From: a virus
Direction: 5' to 3' (one strand)
IMG/VR virus record: IMGVR_UViG_3300009508_000029
Coordinates: 1 to 36,805 of that record
DNA length: 36,805 nt
Below, in pieces: positions 17,501 through 24,267 of the stretch (the first letter of the stretch is position 1; each line of letters starts with the position of its first letter). The notes beneath the pieces are model-generated. The model was not told the origin of the DNA and searched no databases. It worked only from the letters and a program-made list of their open reading frames with translations. Position numbers and translations under genes: made by a program.

Positions 17501-17589
17501 CTAAGTTGCTTGTTAAGCCCACAAGGGCAGTCGAGTTCTTCGCAATCGATTTTGTTGTCACAAATAGTGGCGCATCATTTGCGGATTAA
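14566..17589 (+). CDS. 18: Contractile tail sheath protein, gp18-like
   Basis: The N-terminus (FKFISPGVFIDEIDNS, then GPLVMGRAQRGPA) and the C-terminal domain (RRLMIYLKREISFIASRLLF, WDRFIGQATPVLESVKAEFG, RAVEFFAIDFV) are unmistakable sheath signatures. Sheath subunits wrap the tube and contract to drive it into the cell. At 1007 residues it is far longer than T4 gp18 (659); the extra length is in the middle (about 230-700), rich in serine, glycine, alanine and asparagine, and likely forms outward-facing domains. GAGGAGAA precedes the ATG. Confidence 0.96.
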   Translation: MADNSSRRFKFISPGVFIDEIDNSQIPRTPTAAGPLVMGRAQRGPANLPVTINSFSEFVETFGNPVPGNIATDVWREGDFTAPTYAAFAAQAWLANNGPITFMRVLGDESAQATTDGRAGWKVPPVAQSYAGNDDGGAYALVVFPESTASNITGSVAAQFYCNSGRILLSGSATLPGADPRMLDGSTIRSVTNINSINLVVTGSDPVVNEKVTVSLNPASENFIRKALNTNPTITNTAITSQATMTASQGGNLWVGETFERSLSQASTSSIGVLDSLGGNALAAPFRAVLLPMTMPDGTITKQQNDFEGAATRASTGWFVAQDLSNNAAAYYASNMQRLFRLEAITAGEEIQRQVKISIANITAPKGNFQDYGSFSVLVRAIGDTDNAVQIIERYDNLNLNPASPDFVAARIGDKYQEYDKLNLRNVEYGQFPNQSNYIRVVMDDDVAAGVGERRLLPFGVWGPLKYRDVSYASGSGGWSNFGSAASGTYANSVETMLNGGDSLRFGNAGFSGSAFFSGSQSNFPVLMATTASLNCSIRFPSLPLRQLSTWGSPRSLRGTYWGAWSGRSATDTFYNESLPDMLRPRSFDVQSSGESANPAATTHDIEGQTTTNSLTDSVVTSWVFSLDNISGSATAGYAYGPGYRRDATSVSAINGSYTASLDAGLDRFTTMLAGGFNGYDITEREPFRNSAFSTATDEKASYELFSLRKAINIASDPDYVQMNAVTIPGIWVSSVTDYLLDTAENRADTLALIDIQYGYTPSAETVLGPAAANEGNTPSAAANALAGRSINNSYGATYYPWVRIFDSNTNQTLWAPPTVAALGVLSTTDRLQAPWFAPAGFTRGGLSEGAAGIPVLDVSRRLTSDDRDTLYDNNINPIAKFPAEGIVVFGQKTLQQTASALDRINVRRLMIYLKREISFIASRLLFAPNVQDTWDRFIGQATPVLESVKAEFGIEEFRLILDESTTTPDLIDRNIIYAKLLVKPTRAVEFFAIDFVVTNSGASFAD

Positions 17590-17600
17590 TTTGGCAGGAC

Positions 17601-17612
17601 ACTATTTATATC
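17601..17612 (+). promoter_or_regulatory. Candidate late promoter element before tube gene
   Basis: ACTATTTATATC lies directly before the AAGGAG of the tube gene, in the 41-base gap after the sheath stop. It matches the words before the scaffold and sheath genes in its first nine positions. Because it is so close to the ribosome binding site the leader would be very short, which weakens the case. Confidence 0.3.
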
Positions 17613-17630
17613 AAGGAGTAAAAACAGGTA

Positions 17631-18200
17631 ATGGCTAGTTTATTTTGGAATGACGTAAGAACTGAACCGAAACGCAGATTTCGATTTGAGTTGAAATTTA
17701 CTAATAAAGTGGAAGGTGTTGCAGTACCGATCCCCGTATGGACGATTAAGACTGCCAGCAAGCCAAAGGCTAATGTAAGTGTAATTGAGCACCAGTACAT
17801 TGACCATACTTTCAAATATCCTGGGCGTGTAACCTGGGATCCCATTACGGTGACTCTGGTTGACCCTGTTGATCCTGATTTGTCTTACGCTTTCTTGGAT
17901 GTCCTCGGAGCCAGTGGGTACAAGTTCCCCACGACTGCAAATAACTCTAAATTAAGTTTGAGCAAGAAGGGCTTTTACGATGCAATCGGCATTGTCATGA
18001 TTGACCAGATTGATGAAGATGGAAATATTATCGAGCGTTGGGAACTTCAAAATCCCTTCATTACCTCGGTAGATTTCGGAGGATCGTTGGACTACTCTTC
18101 AGACGACATGAATGAAGTAACAGTCGAGATTGCCTATGACTGGGCAAAACTGACTAAAACTCAAGCATACGGACTCAGTCAAACTGCTGCGGCAAATTAA
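17631..18200 (+). CDS. 19: Tail tube protein, gp19-like
   Basis: The 189-residue product follows the sheath gene as in T4 and has tube-protein features: WNDVRTEPKRRFRFELKF at the N-terminus, VPIPVWTIKTASKP near 40, YIDHTFKYPGRVTWDPITV near 58-76 and GGSLDYSSDDMNEVTVEIAY near the end. It stacks as hexameric rings to form the channel for DNA. T4 gp19 has 163 residues. AAGGAG lies twelve bases before the ATG. Confidence 0.93.
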   Translation: MASLFWNDVRTEPKRRFRFELKFTNKVEGVAVPIPVWTIKTASKPKANVSVIEHQYIDHTFKYPGRVTWDPITVTLVDPVDPDLSYAFLDVLGASGYKFPTTANNSKLSLSKKGFYDAIGIVMIDQIDEDGNIIERWELQNPFITSVDFGGSLDYSSDDMNEVTVEIAYDWAKLTKTQAYGLSQTAAAN

Positions 18201-18212
18201 AACAAGAGTCTC

Positions 18213-18241
18213 TTAAATTTATTTTCCTTTTGCTATATACT
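18213..18241 (+). promoter_or_regulatory. Weak sigma70-like promoter before gp26-like gene
   Basis: TATACT (18236-18241) is a good -10 box; TTAAAT (18213-18218), 17 bases upstream, is a poor -35 box. It lies in the gap between the tube gene and the gp26-like gene. The -10 region resembles the TATAGT boxes before gp32 and the helicase gene. Confidence 0.3.
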
Positions 18242-18264
18242 AGTAGAAGAGAAAGGTTGCATAT

Positions 18265-19158
18265 ATGAGTCGCAATGAAAATCGTACCGAAAATATTGAT
18301 CCGGAATTCCTAGCGGAAGGATCTCCCCAGCCCACCAGTAACACGCCTCCGGGCTTGTCTCCTGACAATAACCCTACAGCCCCTAGTATTAATTGGGCTG
18401 TTCCTAGTGAGTTTGTAGAATTGCCAAGTCAAGGTAGGTTCTATTCCGAGGATCATCCTCTTTACAACCAGACCACTATGGAAATTCGCTATATGACGGC
18501 GAAAGAAGAGGACATCCTCACATCGAAGGCACTCCTCAAGCAGGGCGTTGCACTTGACCGTATGTTACAAAATATTATTGTGGATAAGCGAGTTCGAGTT
18601 GATACACTATTGGTAGGGGATAAAAACGCTCTTCTAGTGGGTGCTCGCCGTACAGGATATGGCGCTGATTACACTACTACTATTACCTGTCCATCATGCG
18701 ACAACGCTGATGAATATACTTTTGACCTAGCAGAGCCGCCCATCAACAATGTGGCAGAAACCCTAGCAACTGCCGACGATATTGTTCAGACCCAGGAAGG
18801 AACCTTTAAGTTTCTTCTTCCTATGACCAAAGTAGAGGTAGAGTGCCGCCTTTTAACAAGTGCGGATGAGGCGGTTTTTTCCAAGAATCTTCAAAAGAAG
18901 AGCCGTGGTAACCAAAGCAGCGGAACCATGACAGAACTGTTCCGAACCTACATTGTAAGTGTAAACGGTGACACGTCTCCCATCATGAAGGAAACCCTCA
19001 TCCAAAACATGCCAGCCCGTGATGCTCGTTACCTTAGAAATCGCTACAGCGAGATTGTTCCTAATATCAATCTAGCCCAACATTATGCTTGCTCTAACTG
19101 TGACTATGAGACCGATATGGAGGTCCCGCTCGGCGTGGACTTTTTTTGGCCTAAGTGA
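18265..19158 (+). CDS. 26: Baseplate hub / tail assembly protein, gp26-like with zinc sites
   Basis: The region from about residue 45 (PSEFVELPSQGRFYSEDHP, EIRYMTAKEEDILTS, KQGVALDRMLQNII) fits the T4 baseplate protein family of gp26. Two CxxC pairs, CPSCD near 145 and CSNCD near 278, probably bind one zinc. The first 40 residues are disordered and proline/asparagine-rich. It ends with VPLGVDFFWPK. T4 gp26 (208 residues) is a baseplate hub component. Its 3' end overlaps an ORF in the +1 frame, and a seven-T run lies three codons before its stop. Confidence 0.8.
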   Translation: MSRNENRTENIDPEFLAEGSPQPTSNTPPGLSPDNNPTAPSINWAVPSEFVELPSQGRFYSEDHPLYNQTTMEIRYMTAKEEDILTSKALLKQGVALDRMLQNIIVDKRVRVDTLLVGDKNALLVGARRTGYGADYTTTITCPSCDNADEYTFDLAEPPINNVAETLATADDIVQTQEGTFKFLLPMTKVEVECRLLTSADEAVFSKNLQKKSRGNQSSGTMTELFRTYIVSVNGDTSPIMKETLIQNMPARDARYLRNRYSEIVPNINLAQHYACSNCDYETDMEVPLGVDFFWPK

Positions 19159-19360
19159 CGAGTATATCCAAAATACTTACCAACAACTGTTCCAACTAAA
19201 GTATTACGGCAATTGGAGTTTCTTCGAAGCCTATAATTTACCAGTTCGTATGCGAATTTGGTTTTTACAGCAAATTAAAGAATACAAGGAACGAGAGAAC
19301 GAACAGCGTCAGCAAGCCCGCCGCAAATCAGGTGGTGCTCGTGGCAAAAGATACACATAA
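19085..19360 (+). CDS. Small tail-assembly ORF overlapping gp26-like gene; start unclear, possible frameshift product
   Basis: The convincing protein part begins after the upstream stop region: DEYIQNTYQQLFQLKYYGNW, then SFFEAYNLPVRMRIWFLQQI and a charged helix rich in glutamate, glutamine, lysine and arginine. Such small proteins (aromatic G-(N/S)-W/F-S-F then LP-V-R) follow gp26-like genes in distant T4-like phages, from memory. In-frame ATGs at 19085 and 19106 lie inside the upstream gene with no ribosome binding site, and none exists between 19109 and the conserved part. It may be made by a +1 (or -2) shift at the T7 run at 19141-19147, as tail-assembly chaperone pairs often are. A gp51-like role is possible. 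Confidence 0.6.
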   Translation: MLALTVTMRPIWRSRSAWTFFGLSDEYIQNTYQQLFQLKYYGNWSFFEAYNLPVRMRIWFLQQIKEYKERENEQRQQARRKSGGARGKRYT

Positions 19361-19408
19361 AAATAAATAGATGATCAGACTACTTAGTAGAGCGGAGGAT
19401 GTGTATCT

Positions 19409-19738
19409 ATGAAGATCGATTTTGAAAACGAAATCCTAGATCTTAACGATTTTAAAAGTGATCAATTGAACGAGAATATTCTCCACGTCTTAGCAGCGTG
19501 GATTGAATACTTATTGTCCAAGATGTTTAAAGGTCGTAGGATCCCAGTAAAAGTACGAGGAAACCGTATTGAGGTGACCCGCTTTACTGACGCTTTGGTC
19601 AACGAAAAAAGATATATGGACTTTATCCGTAAGTATGGACTGGATGATCCCATGACTTACAAACAAAAAGCACGTCTTGATGTGGCAATCCGCCGTTTCG
19701 AGCGTGAGTCTGGTATTAACTGGCCTATCCGGAATTAA
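19409..19738 (+). CDS. Hypothetical protein before tape measure gene
   Basis: A 109-residue, mostly helical protein with a hydrophobic amphipathic stretch (ILHVLAAWIEYLLSKMF, about 25-41) followed by basic segments. GGAGG at 19394-19398 is a strong binding site. I recognise no family. It lies between the small tail-assembly ORF and the tape measure gene, so a tail-assembly role is likely by position. Confidence 0.7.
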   Translation: MKIDFENEILDLNDFKSDQLNENILHVLAAWIEYLLSKMFKGRRIPVKVRGNRIEVTRFTDALVNEKRYMDFIRKYGLDDPMTYKQKARLDVAIRRFERESGINWPIRN

Positions 19739-19755
19739 CCAAGGAATTCTAGATT

Positions 19756-21849
19756 ATGGTAGCGGAAAATGATCCCAAGAAATTAGCGGAAGAACTATTA
19801 AAGCTGCTTAAAAATGCGGCGAACAAAGGGTCTTCAACCTCTTCTACGGAGAGGGCTACTGCTGATGTGAAGGAAGCCGAAGCCGAATTGGCGGCCCGTG
19901 CTAAGAATAACGCCAGTCTTCAAGAGTATCTAGTTCTTTTAGAAAAACAAAAAGAATTAAAGAAACAAAACCTAGACCTTAGCCTACAAGAACAGGCAGC
20001 CATGCGTGCCGCCCAAGCACAACTTGACGAAGCCGACAAGAAACAGATTAAACAGACGGAAAGCACCAAGAAAGCAGCGGCTGCTGTAAAGACATATGAG
20101 CAGGCAGTAGAAAAAGCCAATAAGGCTATCGGACCCTTCGGCGAAGCAATGGGTGCTTCTGCTATTCTTGTGAACCAACTGACACAAGGTCATTTAGCAC
20201 TTTTTACTACAATGGGTGGCGTCTTAGATAAGACGGTGGGAATGGCTTTCTCTATTAGTGATTTGAATGCGGATCTGGCAAAACAGACAGGACAGGTTTC
20301 CGCTTTATCTGATAATTTTGGTCGCCTTAGACAGGATACTGCCAATAATACTTTATCTCTTGTAGACCTTCAAAAGGCTCTAGTGGGTCTCAACTCGGGA
20401 TATCAAGATTTTGCTTTTCTAGGAGAAACAGTCCAGGACGAAGTGGCTTACCTTACCCGAAATTTTAAAGACTTTGGTGCATCGATAGAATCTACGACTA
20501 AAGCCTTTGATTTCTTCGGTACCACGATGAACCAGGCTCCCCGTCAGGCAATTGGCACCCTTAATAGACTTAAGGATCTTACAAGACTAGTGGGACAAGG
20601 AATTGAAACTATCCTGAAGGATCTCGATGGGCTGCGAGATCCCCTTACCAGATACGGGACAGCAGCCGAGGGGCAGTTTATTAAACTAAAGAAGTTGGCC
20701 CGTTCCTTGGGGATGGAAACACAGGATATCTTCAAGGTAGCCGAAGGTTTTGATACGTTCGAGAGTGCCGCTGAAAGAGCAATGATGTTGAACGCCCAGT
20801 TTGGAACTCGGTTAAACAGCGCCTTTATCATGTCTTTGGAACATAATGAAAGAATTTTGGCCATTCGAGGAGAATTCCAGCGCCAAGGTCTTGATGTAAA
20901 CAAGATGAATAGGCGTGAGATCCAAATGCTTGCAGGAGGACTTCAGATCAGCGAAGAACGAGCAAAGCGACTTCTGGATACCCGCAAGAGTCTTCACCAA
21001 ATTACCAAAGAAGATGAAGCAGCGAACAAGCGAATTTCAGACTATCGAGGAGCCACGGAAAAGATTGAAATAGCCATTCAAAACATGCTAGTAAAGAATG
21101 CCGATGTTATGGTTGACTTTGTGAATGGTTTAGGGAATGCCCTTACGAAGCTAGCCGAGATGAAAGATTCAGCCACTGCTTTTGGGCGAGCCCTGACCGG
21201 TGCTTTTACTGGATTTCTGGCGCTGCCTTTCGTGAAGTTTTTCGTTAATATAGGAAAAGTTTTAAGCAAGATTACCGGCTACTTGGGAACGATTGGGAAA
21301 TATATAAAGATTGTCGGCGGAGTGGTCAGTTCCGCATTTGCGATCTTCTTCGCCGCCAAAGACGTGTTGCAATCATTGGGCTTCTTCACCGACTCTGAAG
21401 CCGAACAACAGCAAGCGCAGAAGCGATTGGCAGCGGGCGCAGTCGGCGGCGTCGGCGGTGCGATGATGGGAGGACCTGTGGCCGCCGCTATTGGTTATAT
21501 GACCGCCCGAGAAGCCCCAGGGCTTTTCTCTCCTATGGAGGAGCCGGGAGCCACCGCCTCCGACCCTAATAGTCTCCCTCCGGGAAAATCCACTATCCCC
21601 GTCCAGCAAGGTCCCAAACTTGATGACTTTTTCCTAATCGACGGGGTGTTACACGCCATGAATGAGGGAGATATGGTTCTGGGCGGAACAAATCTTTTGG
21701 GTAATGAAGGCGGCGGATTGAATAAAGGGCAGAAAATAGTCGTTAAAGAACTTACGATGCCTATTACATTAAAGGTGGGCAAGCAAGAGTTCGCCATGGC
21801 GACTGAGACTGCACTTGATGTAATCTTTGATCCATCGTATTTATCCTAG
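19756..21849 (+). CDS. 29: Tail tape measure protein, gp29 analogue
   Basis: The 697-residue product starts with a long charged coiled coil (residues 1-125, rich in alanine, glutamate, lysine, glutamine), has a helical middle and a hydrophobic region at about 475-550 (ALTGAFTGFLALPFVKFF, IKIVGGVVSSAFAIFFAA) with membrane-like segments, then a glycine-rich stretch (AAGAVGGVGGAMMGGPVAAA) and a small C-terminal domain. This layout is typical of tape measure proteins, which set tail length and may help DNA cross the inner membrane. Its place before the gp48/gp54-like pair matches T4 gene 29. It is slightly longer than T4 gp29 (590). Confidence 0.85.
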   Translation: MVAENDPKKLAEELLKLLKNAANKGSSTSSTERATADVKEAEAELAARAKNNASLQEYLVLLEKQKELKKQNLDLSLQEQAAMRAAQAQLDEADKKQIKQTESTKKAAAAVKTYEQAVEKANKAIGPFGEAMGASAILVNQLTQGHLALFTTMGGVLDKTVGMAFSISDLNADLAKQTGQVSALSDNFGRLRQDTANNTLSLVDLQKALVGLNSGYQDFAFLGETVQDEVAYLTRNFKDFGASIESTTKAFDFFGTTMNQAPRQAIGTLNRLKDLTRLVGQGIETILKDLDGLRDPLTRYGTAAEGQFIKLKKLARSLGMETQDIFKVAEGFDTFESAAERAMMLNAQFGTRLNSAFIMSLEHNERILAIRGEFQRQGLDVNKMNRREIQMLAGGLQISEERAKRLLDTRKSLHQITKEDEAANKRISDYRGATEKIEIAIQNMLVKNADVMVDFVNGLGNALTKLAEMKDSATAFGRALTGAFTGFLALPFVKFFVNIGKVLSKITGYLGTIGKYIKIVGGVVSSAFAIFFAAKDVLQSLGFFTDSEAEQQQAQKRLAAGAVGGVGGAMMGGPVAAAIGYMTAREAPGLFSPMEEPGATASDPNSLPPGKSTIPVQQGPKLDDFFLIDGVLHAMNEGDMVLGGTNLLGNEGGGLNKGQKIVVKELTMPITLKVGKQEFAMATETALDVIFDPSYLS

Positions 21850-21861
21850 GGAGAAGAAAAG

Positions 21862-22911
21862 ATGTCATCACCATTTAAACTTATCGATGAACGTATCGCT
21901 GCCACCAACGAGCGTCGGCTCCGAGAAATTGAAACCCTTAAGAGCTTTGAACGAGACAAAATGCTCACAGGTGCTCAAAATTTGTTCCGAAGACAGGGGC
22001 AAGACTTAACTATGATGCATGTACCTACTGGGTACCTCGTCAAGTTTCCTGCTTTTTTAGATAATATTAATGATGCTTACACTTCGAAATGGACTGAGGA
22101 ATCCGTCTTTGGGCGCATGGACCCTATCAGTGTGTTTTCTCACACTGAGCGTGTTATTTCTGTCGCTTGGAATGTGCCAGCGGATTCATTCGAACAGGCT
22201 GAGGCTAACCTTGCGAGAGTTAATCAACTTATTAGTTTCCTCTATCCTTTGTATGACAAGAGCAATGGAGAAACTGGGGCAACAGATATAAATCAAAGTC
22301 CGTTGATCCGTCTAAGTTTTGGAAACATCATCAAAGCCCCCGGTGCTACAGGTCTGTTGGGGTTTGTAAATGGAATAACCTTTGATCCTATTTTAGATTA
22401 TGGAATGTTTAATCGTAAAAAGATTGGCGGGGCTCGGTTAAATGGGGACCCCCAGGATAATGAATACTTCCCCAAAACTTTTCGCCTTAACCTGGAATTC
22501 AATGTTCTGCACGAGAATGAACTGGGGTTTAAAACTTTCGTCAAGCAGAAGAAGAGATTTCAGGAGTCATCCACCAATCAGCGAGGGGAACGCTTTACTT
22601 TCCATGACTCAAATCTAGATTTTAACAACTTTCCTTATAAAACAGAGGGAGCCAAGACCGGATTTGGGAGTGAGAATTATATCTCTTATCCGACTGCTAA
22701 TTCGAGTGGTGATGGATATCTTCCAACTCCCTCGGAAATCATTCAGGACAAAATTGCCCAACAGGCAAAATATCGGAGTGATAATCCTGGCTCTTCTCGT
22801 TACAATCAGAATGGTGTGCCAGGCGAGGGGAGGATGAAAGAGATGGAACCCTCAGGGTTTGGTCTTGTTTATAATTCCAAAGATGGCTTTTTTAGTAAAA
22901 CCCGGTTTTAG
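21862..22911 (+). CDS. 48: Baseplate tail-tube initiator, gp48/gp54-type (first copy)
   Basis: The 349-residue product contains a core shared with the next gene: QGQDLTMMHVPTGYLVKFPA, ISVAWNVPADSFEQAEANLA, RVNQLISFLYPLYD, GITFDPILDYGMFNRKK and GDPQDNEYFPKTFRLNLEF. T4 has two tube-like baseplate proteins, gp48 and gp54, in this order after gp29; they nucleate the tube on the hub. Assignment to gp48 rather than gp54 rests on order. The C-terminal 100 residues are specific to this copy and look flexible. GGGAGAAG precedes the ATG. Confidence 0.72.
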   Translation: MSSPFKLIDERIAATNERRLREIETLKSFERDKMLTGAQNLFRRQGQDLTMMHVPTGYLVKFPAFLDNINDAYTSKWTEESVFGRMDPISVFSHTERVISVAWNVPADSFEQAEANLARVNQLISFLYPLYDKSNGETGATDINQSPLIRLSFGNIIKAPGATGLLGFVNGITFDPILDYGMFNRKKIGGARLNGDPQDNEYFPKTFRLNLEFNVLHENELGFKTFVKQKKRFQESSTNQRGERFTFHDSNLDFNNFPYKTEGAKTGFGSENYISYPTANSSGDGYLPTPSEIIQDKIAQQAKYRSDNPGSSRYNQNGVPGEGRMKEMEPSGFGLVYNSKDGFFSKTRF

Positions 22912-22925
22912 GGAGATTTTGATTT

Positions 22926-23870
22926 ATGGCTAAGACAAGGACATCTGAAGAGGCTTTGCTCGAAAATGAACTCATATCAGCCGGACTAGGTGATACAAGA
23001 GTCGCCACTGATCGGAGCACTGTTCTAAAGCGCACCATCAATGACGATAACCAAGTTCCAGGAGCCTGGAATCAGTTCAAGGGTCAAGGACAAGATCTTA
23101 CTATCCGCCATATTGCCACGGGTTTTCAAGTAAAATTCCCTGCTTTCTTGGAAGAGTTGAGCGACGGTTACACTTCTACATGGCGCAAACAAACTGCTTT
23201 TGGTCGTCAGGATCAGATCGAAACCTTTCAGGGTGTAAAGCGGGCTATATCTGTTGCATGGGTAGTTCCTGCTGATTCTTTCGAACACGCTCAGGCAAAT
23301 CTTGCACGGGTTAACAAACTCCTAAGTTTCTTGTATCCTGTATATGATGTGCGACCCATAGGAGGATATGCTGTTCAGAACCAAGACCCTCTGTGGAAGT
23401 TAAGTTTTGGTAATCTAATTCGCAATGCTAAGACTGGGGCTGGATTAATGGGGTATATAAATGGCATAACATTTGATCCCAATGTAGATATTGGGTTATT
23501 TAATCGAAAGAAAACTGCTGGTCCTCGAACTGGGGATCCGCAGGATAACGAATACTACCCTAAGGCGATTAAGTTGAACTTTGAGTTTACTGTCCTTCAC
23601 GATTATTCTTTGGGCTACCAAGCCAAGCCAGCATCAGAATCCGTGGTCACTACCTCTAACGGGGTGGCAGTAGAGACCCAAAAGACTTCATATGTATTTA
23701 ACGAGCCCACTTTGAATTTTGGCAACTTTCCCTACAAGACAGATAAATATCCGGGTGCTCGCAACACAGAGAGTATCATCCTTCCTACAAACAAAGTGAA
23801 TGATGTTTATGCATCTGATATCCCCTCTCCTAATCTTACCTTCACTCGGAACCCGGACCCTGGCCCCTGA
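22926..23870 (+). CDS. 54: Baseplate tail-tube initiator, gp48/gp54-type (second copy)
   Basis: The 314-residue product is a clear paralog of the one before: GQGQDLTIRHIATGFQVKFP, ISVAWVVPADSFEHAQANLA, RVNKLLSFLYPVYD, GITFDPNVDIGLFNRKK and GDPQDNEYYPKAIKLNFEF match in order. In T4, gp54 follows gp48 and starts tube polymerisation; length (T4 gp54 is 320) agrees. The N-terminal 45 residues and the C-terminus differ from the first copy. GGGAG lies before the ATG. Confidence 0.72.
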   Translation: MAKTRTSEEALLENELISAGLGDTRVATDRSTVLKRTINDDNQVPGAWNQFKGQGQDLTIRHIATGFQVKFPAFLEELSDGYTSTWRKQTAFGRQDQIETFQGVKRAISVAWVVPADSFEHAQANLARVNKLLSFLYPVYDVRPIGGYAVQNQDPLWKLSFGNLIRNAKTGAGLMGYINGITFDPNVDIGLFNRKKTAGPRTGDPQDNEYYPKAIKLNFEFTVLHDYSLGYQAKPASESVVTTSNGVAVETQKTSYVFNEPTLNFGNFPYKTDKYPGARNTESIILPTNKVNDVYASDIPSPNLTFTRNPDPGP

Positions 23871-23928
23871 GTGATTATAAATTTTTTTCTTAACTAATTA
23901 ATATAATGAAAACTGGGAGGTTACCATC

Positions 23929-24267
23929 GTGGCTTATTCTCGCTATAGTAATGTGAATATATTTTTAAATAAAAACAAAGACTATAAAAACACCTTTTAT
24001 GATAAGAGGGACATTTCTCAAGCATTCCAGTATGGTGTTTCCCAAATTAAATATCCTTCGGAACAGGTTCGAGCACAATTAGAGAACATCCCACTTGTGT
24101 GGAAATCCACAGATACACTATACAATATAGCCCACCAATACTATGGATTCCCGGATTATTGGTGGGTGGTCGCCTGGTATAATAAAAAGGCTTCAGAGGC
24201 TGAATTCAAGGTGGGGGATGTTTACTTTGTTCCTCTTCCGTTGGAAGATCTGATAGGGTATTTCTAG
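23929..24267 (+). CDS. 53: Baseplate wedge protein, gp53-like with LysM-like fold
   Basis: The start is GTG 23929, supported by GGGAGG at 23915-23920. The 112-residue product has a basic, aromatic N-terminus and a LysM-like second half: VWKSTDTLYNIAHQYYGFPD, then YWWVVAWYNKKASE and VGDVYFVPLPLEDL. T4 gp53 carries such a LysM-like domain and links wedges into the baseplate ring; this version is shorter (T4 gp53 is 196). A TATAAT at 23902-23907 lies in the 58-base gap before it, with only a T-rich -35 region. Confidence 0.75.
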   Translation: MAYSRYSNVNIFLNKNKDYKNTFYDKRDISQAFQYGVSQIKYPSEQVRAQLENIPLVWKSTDTLYNIAHQYYGFPDYWWVVAWYNKKASEAEFKVGDVYFVPLPLEDLIGYF

